A stretch of DNA of 20,889 nucleotides from a virus. Positions 13,703 to 19,131 of the stretch are shown piece by piece. A program made the position numbers and the translations under genes. The stretch is taken from IMG/VR virus record IMGVR_UViG_3300048800_000179, positions 1-20,889 of that record. The stretch is one strand, 5' to 3'. The notes under the pieces are model-generated. The model was given only the letters and a program-made list of their open reading frames with translations, did not search any database and was not told the DNA's origin. Within the stretch, counting starts at the first letter, position 1, and each line of letters starts with the position of its first letter.

Positions 13703-14529
13703 AGGAATCCCTTCCCTTCTTTCGCGCACCACTCGGCGCAAGTCATCGTTTCGCTTTCGTTTCCGACCGGCCCGTCGTCACTATGGACGGTAAGTGGCTG
13801 ATCGTCTGGACATTGGGTGTATTCCAGATCCTTGTATTCCTCGGAGTCGCCTGATTGTTCTAGGCCGATTGCCCTGGCCTCGTCCGATGACTCGGCAACG
13901 ATCCAATCGGTCACTTCGTTCTCGTACACGTGCAGGGTGCTCATCCCCAGGCACTCGCCGCAATTTCCGCGTGAGTCCAGGTAGGCGCTGCCGCACGTGG
14001 GGCAGGATTCCGGACGGTCAGCTTGCCGACGAGCCTCAGCTTCCCACTTGTCCGAGTCGATGCACGCTTGGCGGTACTGCTCGGCTAGGCCGTCGCGTTC
14101 AGACTCTGCCCGTTCGGCGCGGGCTAGCTGCTCGTCGCGCTCCCTGGAAAGATTGAACCACTCCGTGTGATAGGCATTGCTGCAATTTAGGTTGGCCAAC
14201 TCGTGGCACGTGGGGCACGTGTCGGTGCGCACCGGCCGCGCTCCCATGTATGCGATGGCGGCGTCGGCGGCCTCGGAAGCAAGGCCAACCCTGCTGCAAA
14301 TGCGCCTCATGGCCTCCACTTCTGGCCTGCCCTGCCATGCCGGCATAGCCGCGCTCAGTTGTTCTATGAGCCATCCGAGTCGCCCCGCAAAGTCCTCAAG
14401 CTTCGGCAATTCATCCTCGCTCGCCTCCGTTTGGGCCGGGCGTTGTAATTCGCCAAGGTCCGCCCGCTGGCTTAGCTTGAGCGCCGTTTCGATGGCGCGG
14501 GTGAGGTCGCTTTGGTGTGGTTCGGTCAT
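13684..14529 (-). CDS. Hypothetical protein with coiled coil and two zinc ribbons
   Basis: 281 residues. The N-terminal 95 residues are helical. CPTC (about 104-107) with a later Cys, then a coiled-coil stretch (RERDEQLARAERAESERDGL, about 128-150), are followed by a second ribbon CPTCGSAYLDSRGNCGECLG (about 175-194). An acidic alpha/beta domain near 200-235 starts HVYENEVTDWIVAESSDEAR. The C-terminus (CAEWCAKEGKGFLCSTEY) resembles a recurring 'aeWa..GpGfLcSTEY' tail in phage unknowns. The start ATG 14529 overlaps the stop of a tiny membrane-peptide gene (ATGA). Function is unknown. Confidence 0.8.
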   Translation of the reverse strand: MTEPHQSDLTRAIETALKLSQRADLGELQRPAQTEASEDELPKLEDFAGRLGWLIEQLSAAMPAWQGRPEVEAMRRICSRVGLASEAADAAIAYMGARPVRTDTCPTCHELANLNCSNAYHTEWFNLSRERDEQLARAERAESERDGLAEQYRQACIDSDKWEAEARRQADRPESCPTCGSAYLDSRGNCGECLGMSTLHVYENEVTDWIVAESSDEARAIGLEQSGDSEEYKDLEYTQCPDDQPLTVHSDDGPVGNESETMTCAEWCAKEGKGFLCSTEY

Positions 14530-14627
14530 GGTCCTTTCCTATCCGCTCGCTTGCCGAGCCAGTATTCGATTGCGCTGCCGATTAGACTCCCGACGAACAC
14601 CGAAACGGCACATTGCCAGAAGCTCAC
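14526..14627 (-). CDS. Tiny single-pass membrane peptide (33 residues)
   Basis: Found from the spacing between two clear genes. GTG 14627 overlaps the preceding stop as GTGA and TGA 14526 overlaps the next ATG as ATGA, so the frame exactly fills the gap. The peptide starts VSFWQCAVSVFVGSLIGSAI, continues EYWLGKRADRKGP, and has one hydrophobic helix (residues 3-22) with a positive tail, predicting N-out/C-in. Small phage membrane peptides include holin-like, exclusion and lysis-control factors. This one has no partner lysis genes in view, so no role is assigned. Confidence 0.7.
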   Translation of the reverse strand: MSFWQCAVSVFVGSLIGSAIEYWLGKRADRKGP

Positions 14628-15112
14628 TTGCCCGCCATCCCCTCTGCGTCGGGCTCGCGGGTGGCGGTGGTGAAATCGGTCTTGCGTGGATGCCGGGACA
14701 CCTCGTCGCGAATCTCTTGCTCGGTTGGCATGTAGATTGTGCGGCGTTCTGGGACCTCCGGCTTGCTGAGCTCGGGCGCGGCTTCGTTCTCGTTGATTCG
14801 TTCAACCAGTGCGCCGCCTGCCTTGATAGCCGTATCCTTCCACGCTGCCACTTCCGCCCGTAGCGCCTGCTTCTCTTGCTCGGCGAGGGCCAGGGCGGCG
14901 CGAAGGCAGTCAAGCTCGGCGACCACGGCGAGGGACCCGCAAAGCAACTCGCGGGCCTTGGCCAAGAAGTCCAACCACCGCGCCTGGATGTAGTCCTCCT
15001 GGGCGGGCCATGGACACCAGTCTGTGCCGTTGAAAATACGCGAGTTGAGCTTAGCCAGCGCTTCCGCCGTCCGCTCGTCGTCGCTCATCCCGGCCGTGTT
15101 CTTGTTGCTCAT
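14624..15112 (-). CDS. Hypothetical coiled-coil protein, 162 residues
   Basis: Starts at ATG 15112 behind a perfect AGGAGG seven bases upstream. The N-terminus is Ser/Asp/Glu-rich and is followed by FNGTDWCPWPAQEDYIQARW. A helical coiled-coil stretch (about 63-110; LRAALALAEQEKQALRAEVA) then leads to a Pro/Glu-rich tail with RRTIYMPTEQEIRDEV. No known fold is named. It ends in a GTGA overlap with the 33-residue membrane peptide, so the two are probably made together. Confidence 0.8.
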   Translation of the reverse strand: MSNKNTAGMSDDERTAEALAKLNSRIFNGTDWCPWPAQEDYIQARWLDFLAKARELLCGSLAVVAELDCLRAALALAEQEKQALRAEVAAWKDTAIKAGGALVERINENEAAPELSKPEVPERRTIYMPTEQEIRDEVSRHPRKTDFTTATREPDAEGMAGK

Positions 15113-15183
15113 GTGCCTTCCTCCTCATTCACAAGTTCATCGTCTGCCAGGCGCGCGGCCTCGGAGAGTGCGGCGCTGGCTGG
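15109..15183 (-). pseudogene. Duplicated 3' end of the gene at 15705-15914
   Basis: A minus-strand frame after a TAG (15186-15184) codes for a 24-residue tail ending AARLADDELVNEEEGT and a stop in an ATGA overlap with ATG 15112. No start codon exists for it. Its 26-base core (15134-15159) is identical to the end of the gene at 15705-15914, which ends AARLADDELKEED. In both copies the Glu-rich tail codes for the GAGGAGG Shine-Dalgarno of the following gene. It reads as a copied gene end kept for its ribosome site. Confidence 0.6.
15134..15159. repeat. 26-bp direct repeat, copy 1
   Basis: Identical to 15721-15746, in the same orientation and 587 bases apart. It codes for ARLADDEL at the end of two different reading frames. 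Confidence 0.9.
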
Positions 15184-15272
15184 CTATAAAAAGCATCGTC
15201 CGCCCTCGCATCCGTCGGTGCCCTTTAGGTCGTCGGCGCTGGGGTTCTCGCGCGAGAGTTGCGAGACTGGAA

Positions 15273-15377
15273 TCAGGCGATCTGAGCAATACGCCTGCCC
15301 ATCGGTAAGCCCAAACGGTGCGCTACACGTTCGCGCGCTTCTGCCTTCCGCTGGGCCGGGGTCTTGGGGTCGGTCAT
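15273..15377 (-). CDS. Tiny basic protein sharing its start with the gene at 16105-16401
   Basis: 34 residues from ATG 15377, in an ATGA overlap with the gene before. The sequence begins MTDPKTPAQRKAEARER and is strongly basic. Its first 34 bases match the first 34 bases of the gene at 16105-16401 (MINSKTPAQRK) with four transitions. After the shared start the two diverge and this copy soon stops. The -1 frame stays open across it and on to 15184, with protein-like sequence (GLTDGQAYCSDRLIPVSQLS) but no start codon of its own. So this may be a truncated or frameshifted gene and not a real 34-residue product. Confidence 0.45.
   Translation of the reverse strand: MTDPKTPAQRKAEARERVAHRLGLPMGRRIAQIA
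15344..15377. repeat. 34-bp direct repeat, copy 1 (gene start)
   Basis: Matches 16368-16401 at 30 of 34 positions, all differences being transitions. Both copies cover the ATG and the TPAQRK codons of a small gene. Confidence 0.85.
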
Positions 15378-15700
15378 GGCTGGGCCTTTCCCTTGCTCCA
15401 CACGGCGTCGAATGCGATGCAGGCGAGTTCTGGGCTATCTCCGAATCCGGCTACCCCATCCTGCAGATTGTCTCCGTAGAGTGCGCACCACAGATTTCCA
15501 TCGATAAACACCCTCGGTCGCATCGCTCGGCTCGCTCGTGTGAGTTCGTTCTCGATGACGCCGAAGCACTGGGCGACAGCGATGTGCGCGTTTCCGAAAG
15601 CATTCCCCACGGCGCGCTCTATCGCCTCGGTTGCATCGCCGCCTCCAAAAACTCTCCGGGCCGCCTGAAGGGTTGCATCGTACACAGGTTGGTAGTCCAT
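15374..15700 (-). CDS. Conserved phage protein of unknown function (108 residues)
   Basis: Starts at ATG 15700 with GGAGG nine bases before, supplied by the tail of the preceding gene. The N-terminal helix (YDATLQAARRVFGGGDATEA) is followed by a helix around AFGNAHIAVAQCFGVIENEL. The C-terminal half is the recognisable part: MRPRVFIDGNLWCALYGDNL then QDGVAGFGDSPELACIAFD. This 'pdG..WcALyG.nLqdGvaGFGdsP..A...Fd..W' pattern recurs in proteins of proteobacterial phages and predicts a small beta-hairpin plus helix domain. No biochemical role is known to me. It ends in an ATGA overlap with the tiny basic gene. Confidence 0.85.
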   Translation of the reverse strand: MDYQPVYDATLQAARRVFGGGDATEAIERAVGNAFGNAHIAVAQCFGVIENELTRASRAMRPRVFIDGNLWCALYGDNLQDGVAGFGDSPELACIAFDAVWSKGKAQP

Positions 15701-15704
15701 CGCT

Positions 15705-15914
15705 TCAATCCTCCTCTTTCAGTTCATCGTCTGCCAGGCGCGCGGCTGCCACTTGATTTTGCACAGCCGAATTGTATCTGTCGATTACGGCGGAGCACTC
15801 GTCCTGCCACGCCTGCCAATCTCGCGTTGGCGCATTACACGGGAGAGCGTCTAGCGCGGCCCGTGCCAAACGGTAGCGCTCGCTGGCCTCGCGGAGTCGC
15901 TGGGCGCGTGTCAT
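15705..15914 (-). CDS. Small helical protein, 69 residues
   Basis: ATG 15914 overlaps the previous stop (ATGA). The composition is all-helical: MTRAQRLREASERYRLARAA, then DWQAWQDECSAVIDRYNSAV, ending in an acidic tail ARLADDELKEED. It is amphipathic, rich in Arg, Ala and Glu, and could form a helical hairpin. The last codons contain GAGGAGGA, the ribosome site for the next gene. The same tail is duplicated at 15109-15183. Function unknown. Confidence 0.8.
   Translation of the reverse strand: MTRAQRLREASERYRLARAALDALPCNAPTRDWQAWQDECSAVIDRYNSAVQNQVAAARLADDELKEED
15721..15746. repeat. 26-bp direct repeat, copy 2
   Basis: Perfect copy of 15134-15159; it codes for the ARLADDEL tail of the 69-residue protein. 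Confidence 0.9.
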
Positions 15915-16108
15915 GGGATCACCGCGATTGGTTTGCTTCTCAATCTGAGTCTCGCTGCATACTCTCCCAGCTTTCGAGCCTTCAGCCAGAGGCGAGAGTT
16001 TTCCTCTGTTAGCAATTCAAACTGCCTCCTGAGGCACGCAATATGATCCTCTACTTCACCGAGCATTTCGTCGACCTCCCCGTCATCGACGAATACCTCG
16101 TCGTTCAC
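15911..16108 (-). CDS. Small acidic coiled-coil protein, 65 residues
   Basis: I start it at GTG 16108, which forms a GTGA overlap with the previous stop and has GGAGGG seven bases upstream. The frame extends to 16192, but that part is antisense-like. Residues 1-20 are very acidic (VNDEVFVDDGEVDEMLGEVE). Residues 20-50 form a helix with heptad character (HIACLRRQFELLTEENSRLW), and the tail is basic (AARLRLRSKP). The charge split suggests a small dimeric helical protein. Not recognised. Confidence 0.75.
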   Translation of the reverse strand: MNDEVFVDDGEVDEMLGEVEDHIACLRRQFELLTEENSRLWLKARKLGEYAARLRLRSKPIAVIP

Positions 16109-16401
16109 GTTCCCGCCCTCCCGGTGAGGAGCTTGCGAATGCATTCCAACAGTATCGGATTGTTGAAGTTCTCCTTGTGCAGTTCGATGCAATGGTCGAT
16201 GTACTCCAGCGCAGGCGCCACGGCCTCGTCGATGCAGGCGCGGGCATGGGCGTCGAGTTCATCGAGGAGCGCGCCACGTGTATGCCATCTCCCACTTTCG
16301 ACCAGTGCCACCACCTTGCTTCTGGCCAGTATGGTGGCCGACTGCTTGGCGAGTTGGTCTAGTTCCACCTTCCGTTGGGCCGGGGTCTTGGAGTTGATCA
16401 T
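16105..16401 (-). CDS. Hypothetical helical protein, 98 residues
   Basis: ATG 16401 lies one base after the previous stop. The N-terminus MINSKTPAQRKVE shares its DNA with the tiny gene at 15273-15377. The rest is helical, with SATILARSKVVALVESGRWH in the middle and HARACIDEAVAPALEYIDHC plus a Cys/His-containing helix later. The Cys and His residues are scattered and do not make an obvious zinc site. It ends in a GTGA overlap with the next gene. Function unknown. Confidence 0.8.
   Translation of the reverse strand: MINSKTPAQRKVELDQLAKQSATILARSKVVALVESGRWHTRGALLDELDAHARACIDEAVAPALEYIDHCIELHKENFNNPILLECIRKLLTGRAGT
16368..16401. repeat. 34-bp direct repeat, copy 2 (gene start)
   Basis: Partner of 15344-15377. 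It covers the ATG and first ten codons of the 98-residue gene. Confidence 0.85.
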
Positions 16402-16402
16402 G

Positions 16403-16747
16403 CTACGTGCCCCTCGCGATTCGGTAGGCCTCGACGGCGGCGAGGTAAGCGGCCTTGCACTGCTTCAGGTTTGCCTGTGCCGTCTTGTGGCCTTCGGTAC
16501 CAATGCTGTATGAGCTAAAAACCCTTTGCGCAGATTCGAGTTGCAAGCGCTCCGTCTCAACGTCGATGCGCTCGGACTCGCCCTTGTCATCTGTCTCGAC
16601 AGTCTCAATTTCGACGCTGGTCGCGCCCTGGCTGACCGCTTCTGCTGCGGTTCTGTCGGCCTCTGTGGCCGTGCTGATGCCGGTTGCGATGTTGCTCGCC
16701 CGCACGCTGCCTTTGACGCTTCCCTTGACTGTGTACGTGGTCCTCAT
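16403..16747 (-). CDS. Hypothetical protein, 114 residues
   Basis: Start ATG 16747 is in an ATGA overlap with the previous stop, with GAGGA upstream; the longer frame to 16780 is shadow. The N-terminus has a small internal repeat (VKGSVKGSVRASN) and is rich in Thr and Ser. The centre is acidic with beta character (TSVEIETVETDDKGESERID), and the C-terminal third is helical (KTAQANLKQCKAAYLAAVEA). No signal peptide or metal site. Not recognised; the layout suggests a short beta region linked to a helix. Confidence 0.75.
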   Translation of the reverse strand: MRTTYTVKGSVKGSVRASNIATGISTATEADRTAAEAVSQGATSVEIETVETDDKGESERIDVETERLQLESAQRVFSSYSIGTEGHKTAQANLKQCKAAYLAAVEAYRIARGT

Positions 16748-16920
16748 GGTGTTTCCTCGCTTTCTGGCTGATAGTCGCATCCCTCGTCCAGGTCATCCTC
16801 GCGCGCCGACGTCACCGGCCATCGAGACGCGCGGACGAGTTCCATTGCGCTGGTGCTGTTGGCCAGTCGACGGCCCTCGTGGTTGAGCAGGCTGTGTGCC
16901 TCGGCGTCGTCGGGGTTCAT
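16744..16920 (-). CDS. Small acidic protein, 58 residues
   Basis: Start ATG 16920 overlaps the previous stop (ATGA) and has GGAGGAG upstream, within the end of that gene. The extension to 16974 is shadow. It begins MNPDDAEAHSLLNHEGRRLA, with SAMELVRASRWP in the middle, and ends in an acidic tail (EDDLDEGCDYQPESEETP). Its tail resembles that of the 51-residue protein at 17317-17472 (GCNVQPQSEE), so the pair may be distant relatives. Function unknown. Confidence 0.75.
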   Translation of the reverse strand: MNPDDAEAHSLLNHEGRRLANSTSAMELVRASRWPVTSAREDDLDEGCDYQPESEETP

Positions 16921-17102
16921 CGGCACTCCTCCTGCATCAGTATCAGTTCGAGCATCTGGCACGCCTCGAAGCATTCCACCGCGAACGCTTCAGCCTCGTT
17001 CAGCGCGGCAGGCTTGAGTTTCCTTGGGCGGTGGCGCCTGTCCTGCCTTGCAGCCCGCACGAATCGGCGGCGCTCGCGCTTCTCTCCGCGGGTGAATGTC
17101 AT
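16917..17102 (-). CDS. Small basic protein, 61 residues
   Basis: ATG 17102 overlaps the previous stop and TGA 16917 overlaps the next start, so the gene is coupled on both sides. The N-terminal half is extremely basic (MTFTRGEKRERRRFVRAARQ, then DRRHRPRKLKP). The C-terminal half is an acidic, Cys-containing helix (AEAFAVECFEACQMLELILM). The basic part could bind nucleic acid while the helix dimerises; this is inference only. Confidence 0.7.
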   Translation of the reverse strand: MTFTRGEKRERRRFVRAARQDRRHRPRKLKPAALNEAEAFAVECFEACQMLELILMQEECR

Positions 17103-17314
17103 ACCAAAATCCCCTCTCTCGCCTGCCTGGCCAGCGCTTCCGCCCGTACCACCGAGGCATGGGCGAGTCTAGTCACGGCTCGATCTCCTGGTACCGTGTC
17201 TGCAGAGCATGCGTGGTTGTGGAGCCGATCTCGAAGGGCTGCGATCTTGCCAATCGCGGCGGTTAGGGCATCGGCTGCATCCCGTAGGTCCTGGTCGAAC
17301 ATGATGATGGGCAT
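17099..17314 (-). CDS. Small helical protein, 71 residues
   Basis: Start ATG 17314 has GAGGAG upstream and comes two bases after the previous stop in a TAG-CC-ATG junction. The in-frame extension to 17347 is shadow. It is helical: MPIIMFDQDLRDAADALTAA, then IGKIAALRDRLHNHA, ending with an Ala/Arg-rich helix. No motif seen. Function unknown. Confidence 0.75.
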   Translation of the reverse strand: MPIIMFDQDLRDAADALTAAIGKIAALRDRLHNHACSADTVPGDRAVTRLAHASVVRAEALARQAREGILV

Positions 17315-17316
17315 GG

Positions 17317-17472
17317 CTACTCCTCGCTCTGTGGTTGGACGTTGCATCCCTCGATGATCTCCCGCGCCTCTTCCTCGTCGATGAGATTGGCAATCTTGGA
17401 CTGCGGGACCTGTGGGGCCAGGAAGAGACAGGCCAAGCGAAAATAGTCAACCTTGGGTGCTGGCGTGCTCAT
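17317..17472 (-). CDS. Small hypothetical protein, 51 residues
   Basis: A short frame that exactly fills the space between two clear genes. ATG 17472 comes two bases after the previous stop and TAG 17317 two bases before the next start. It begins MSTPAPKVDYFRLACLFLAP, has the acidic helix ANLIDEEEAREIIEG, and ends GCNVQPQSEE. The tail supplies GAGGAG for the next gene and resembles the end of the 58-residue protein at 16744-16920. Codon use matches its neighbours. Confidence 0.75.
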   Translation of the reverse strand: MSTPAPKVDYFRLACLFLAPQVPQSKIANLIDEEEAREIIEGCNVQPQSEE

Positions 17473-17474
17473 GG

Positions 17475-17843
17475 TCACGAAACTCCATTCCGGTTGAGCA
17501 AATCCGTCTCAGGGAAGCGCTCGCTCCAACTGCATCCTACGGTCCAGTCAACGATTGGAAATACCTTTTCGTCGTCAGAGAGTTCCGCATCTTCGTAATA
17601 GCCGTATTCATCCTCGGCTGCGTCGGAGATGTCGTCAATGACATCGAACACATCCAAGTCCGGCGATGAATCCACACGCACCACAAAATAGTTCGGGCGC
17701 GTGTTCATCGGTTGAATAATGAGCAGTAGCTTCCCGTCGCCAAATACCGTCTCAATGAGGCGGGGAATGACCGTGTGCTCCTGGCCCCAGAATTCGATCG
17801 TCTCTGGAACCTCAACGAGCGCACGCAGTTCCTTGGTGTTCAC
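17475..17843 (-). CDS. Hypothetical acidic protein, 122 residues
   Basis: GTG 17843 overlaps the previous stop (GTGA). The N-terminal half is beta-rich (VPETIEFWGQEHTVIPRLIE, then GKLLLIIQPMN and NYFVVRVDSSPDLDVFDVID). The middle is strongly acidic (DDISDAAEDEYGYYEDAELS). A tail with WTVGCSWSERFPETDLLNRN follows. Very acidic small phage proteins sometimes mimic DNA to block restriction or other DNA-binding proteins; the charge here invites that idea but nothing more supports it. DNA is more AT-rich than the neighbours. Confidence 0.8.
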   Translation of the reverse strand: MNTKELRALVEVPETIEFWGQEHTVIPRLIETVFGDGKLLLIIQPMNTRPNYFVVRVDSSPDLDVFDVIDDISDAAEDEYGYYEDAELSDDEKVFPIVDWTVGCSWSERFPETDLLNRNGVS

Positions 17844-18091
17844 GAGGCACCTCCAGCCGACGCCCGCCGCACAACCGCGCCCCAGTCCTCAAGCTCGACG
17901 CTGCACCAGTATGGAGCGCCCGTGTAGGTGGCGAAGTACCGCCCGTCCACGTAGGCCACGACGGTTCGGTGCTCGCCTTGGAGTCCGATGCGCTCCCACG
18001 GGGTTTCGCTATCGTAGATGCCGCGCACCCGCTGGATGTCGTTGCGGGACTCGGAGCCAATGCGCTGGGCGTGAGTGAGGGTGAGGGTCAA
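17840..18091 (-). CDS. Hypothetical protein, 83 residues
   Basis: The start is TTG 18091, with AGGAG six to seven bases upstream. It begins with a Thr/Leu repeat (MTLTLTHAQRIGSESR). A small beta-rich part follows with RTVVAYVDGRYFATYTGAPY and WCSVELEDWGAVVRR. No known domain. It ends in a GTGA overlap with the acidic 122-residue gene. A rare TTG start may keep its level low. Confidence 0.75.
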   Translation of the reverse strand: MTLTLTHAQRIGSESRNDIQRVRGIYDSETPWERIGLQGEHRTVVAYVDGRYFATYTGAPYWCSVELEDWGAVVRRASAGGAS

Positions 18092-18104
18092 GGTCGTCTC
18101 CTGG

Positions 18105-18136
18105 TTGGTTATTGCGCGCGGTGGGCGCGATTCGTC
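18105..18136. repeat. Copy 2 of dispersed ~32-bp repeat
   Basis: Matches 6067-6098 in two exact blocks (18105-18118 and 18129-18136). Here it lies in the 48-base gap between two genes. Read on the minus strand it would still code TNRAHRAQ and a stop, like the HAD-peptidase C-terminus. Confidence 0.6.
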
Positions 18137-18139
18137 TCG

Positions 18140-18391
18140 CTATTGCGCGAAGGGTTCCGCAGGGTCTTGTTCCTGTTCGGCATTGGAGAAAGGCATGCCC
18201 CACGATTGCCAGGCCAGTGATACACGCATCTCGCCGTCCCACGCGTCGAGCTCGCGGCCGATGCGCTCGGCCTTCTCGTGGCGCTCCATCTGGATGGCGT
18301 GGACCGTCTCCATGTAGCAGGTCGCCTCGTAGGCCGCGGTGGCGGTGGCTGGCAGGCTGAGAAAGTGCGCGAGCAGGGTTGCGGTCAGCAT
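18140..18391 (-). CDS. Small protein with signal-peptide-like N-terminus
   Basis: 83 residues from ATG 18391, with AGGAG eight bases before and a TAG-CC-ATG junction to the previous gene; the extension to 18448 is shadow. Residues 1-19 (MLTATLLAHFLSLPATATA) are hydrophobic with Ala-x-Ala sites, like a secretion signal, but lack the usual positive charges. The rest is a soluble, Glu/Arg-rich helix (VHAIQMERHEKAERIGRELD) with a Trp-rich middle and acidic tail. It could be a periplasmic or membrane-tethered small protein. It could also be cytosolic with an unusual start. Confidence 0.7.
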   Translation of the reverse strand: MLTATLLAHFLSLPATATAAYEATCYMETVHAIQMERHEKAERIGRELDAWDGEMRVSLAWQSWGMPFSNAEQEQDPAEPFAQ

Positions 18392-18393
18392 GG

Positions 18394-18615
18394 CTAGGCT
18401 CCTCTCTGAATATCGGCAAGCAATCGGTCCAGTGCAGCAGGCGACCATTCGCCCGGCGCGCGGTATGGCACTTCATGGCGGCCCTCGCCGTCGGTCCAGG
18501 CCACCGTCGAGGTGTAGCGGCGATGGGTGTAGATGCCTTCCGGGTCGTTCGCGTGGATGTCGGCGATTGTCTCCGAAGGGATGGGCAACGGCTGGGTCTG
18601 GCGTAGGGTGCGCAT
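18394..18615 (-). CDS. Small hypothetical protein, 73 residues
   Basis: ATG 18615 lies two bases after the previous stop (TAG-CC-ATG) with GGAGG further upstream. The sequence has IYTHRRYTSTVAWTDGEGRH and ends in a helix (SPAALDRLLADIQRG). A beta-hairpin plus helix fold is likely. Not recognised. Confidence 0.75.
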   Translation of the reverse strand: MRTLRQTQPLPIPSETIADIHANDPEGIYTHRRYTSTVAWTDGEGRHEVPYRAPGEWSPAALDRLLADIQRGA

Positions 18616-18617
18616 GG

Positions 18618-19076
18618 CTAGCGCACCTCCAACTGAGTCACGATCATGTCGCTGCGATTCGCACAGCGGGTTTCAAATGCTCGCATCTCCTCGCAATGGG
18701 CGACCGCGCGAGAGCGAAAATCATCGGGCAGTCCGTTCGTCGACAGCGCGGCCAACGCAGTGGCCACCGCGCCTGAGATGATCGCCTGCATGCTCTGCGA
18801 AATGGCTCCGCCCTGTAGCCATCTCCCAATCTGGTGCGAGTAGGCCGACTCTGCCAGCGCAGAGACTACGCACGATTTCGTGTAGTCGGCGCGCAATTCG
18901 TCATCGCTTGGCATGGGGTACGGGTCACTCAGTCGGCGGCGATGTTCAATGGTCTGGCCGGCCAGGGTGAGGACTATTTCCCGCGCCCGCAGCCCCTCGG
19001 TTTCCACGTATTTCTCCCAGTTCTCGTCAGTCAGTTCTGCCCGGAATGTTTTCGCTCGGTTGGTCAGGGTGTGCAT
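18618..19076 (-). CDS. Hypothetical helical protein, 152 residues
   Basis: I choose ATG 19076 because GGAGA lies just upstream (GGAGACACCATG); the frame up to 19127 has no ribosome site. N-terminal RAKTFRAELTDENWEKYVET is followed by a long helical part (AREIVLTLAGQTIEHRRRLS). Near residue 85 comes SAYSHQIGRWLQGGAISQSM, then an Ala-rich helix (QAIISGAVATALAALSTNGL), which could be a buried core helix. No metal site. Not recognised. Confidence 0.75.
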   Translation of the reverse strand: MHTLTNRAKTFRAELTDENWEKYVETEGLRAREIVLTLAGQTIEHRRRLSDPYPMPSDDELRADYTKSCVVSALAESAYSHQIGRWLQGGAISQSMQAIISGAVATALAALSTNGLPDDFRSRAVAHCEEMRAFETRCANRSDMIVTQLEVR

Positions 19077-19102
19077 GGTGTCTCCGTTCGGTGGATTGAA
19101 AC

Positions 19103-19119
19103 GCCTGCAACCGGCAGGC
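19103..19119. other. Intergenic hairpin
   Basis: Inverted repeat GCCTGC / GCAGGC with a 5-base loop, in the 55-base gap after the gene at 19132-19488. On the minus strand it is followed by GTTTC, too U-poor for a classic terminator. It may be an attenuator, processing site or chance. Confidence 0.35.
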
Positions 19120-19131
19120 TCGGTCAAAAAT

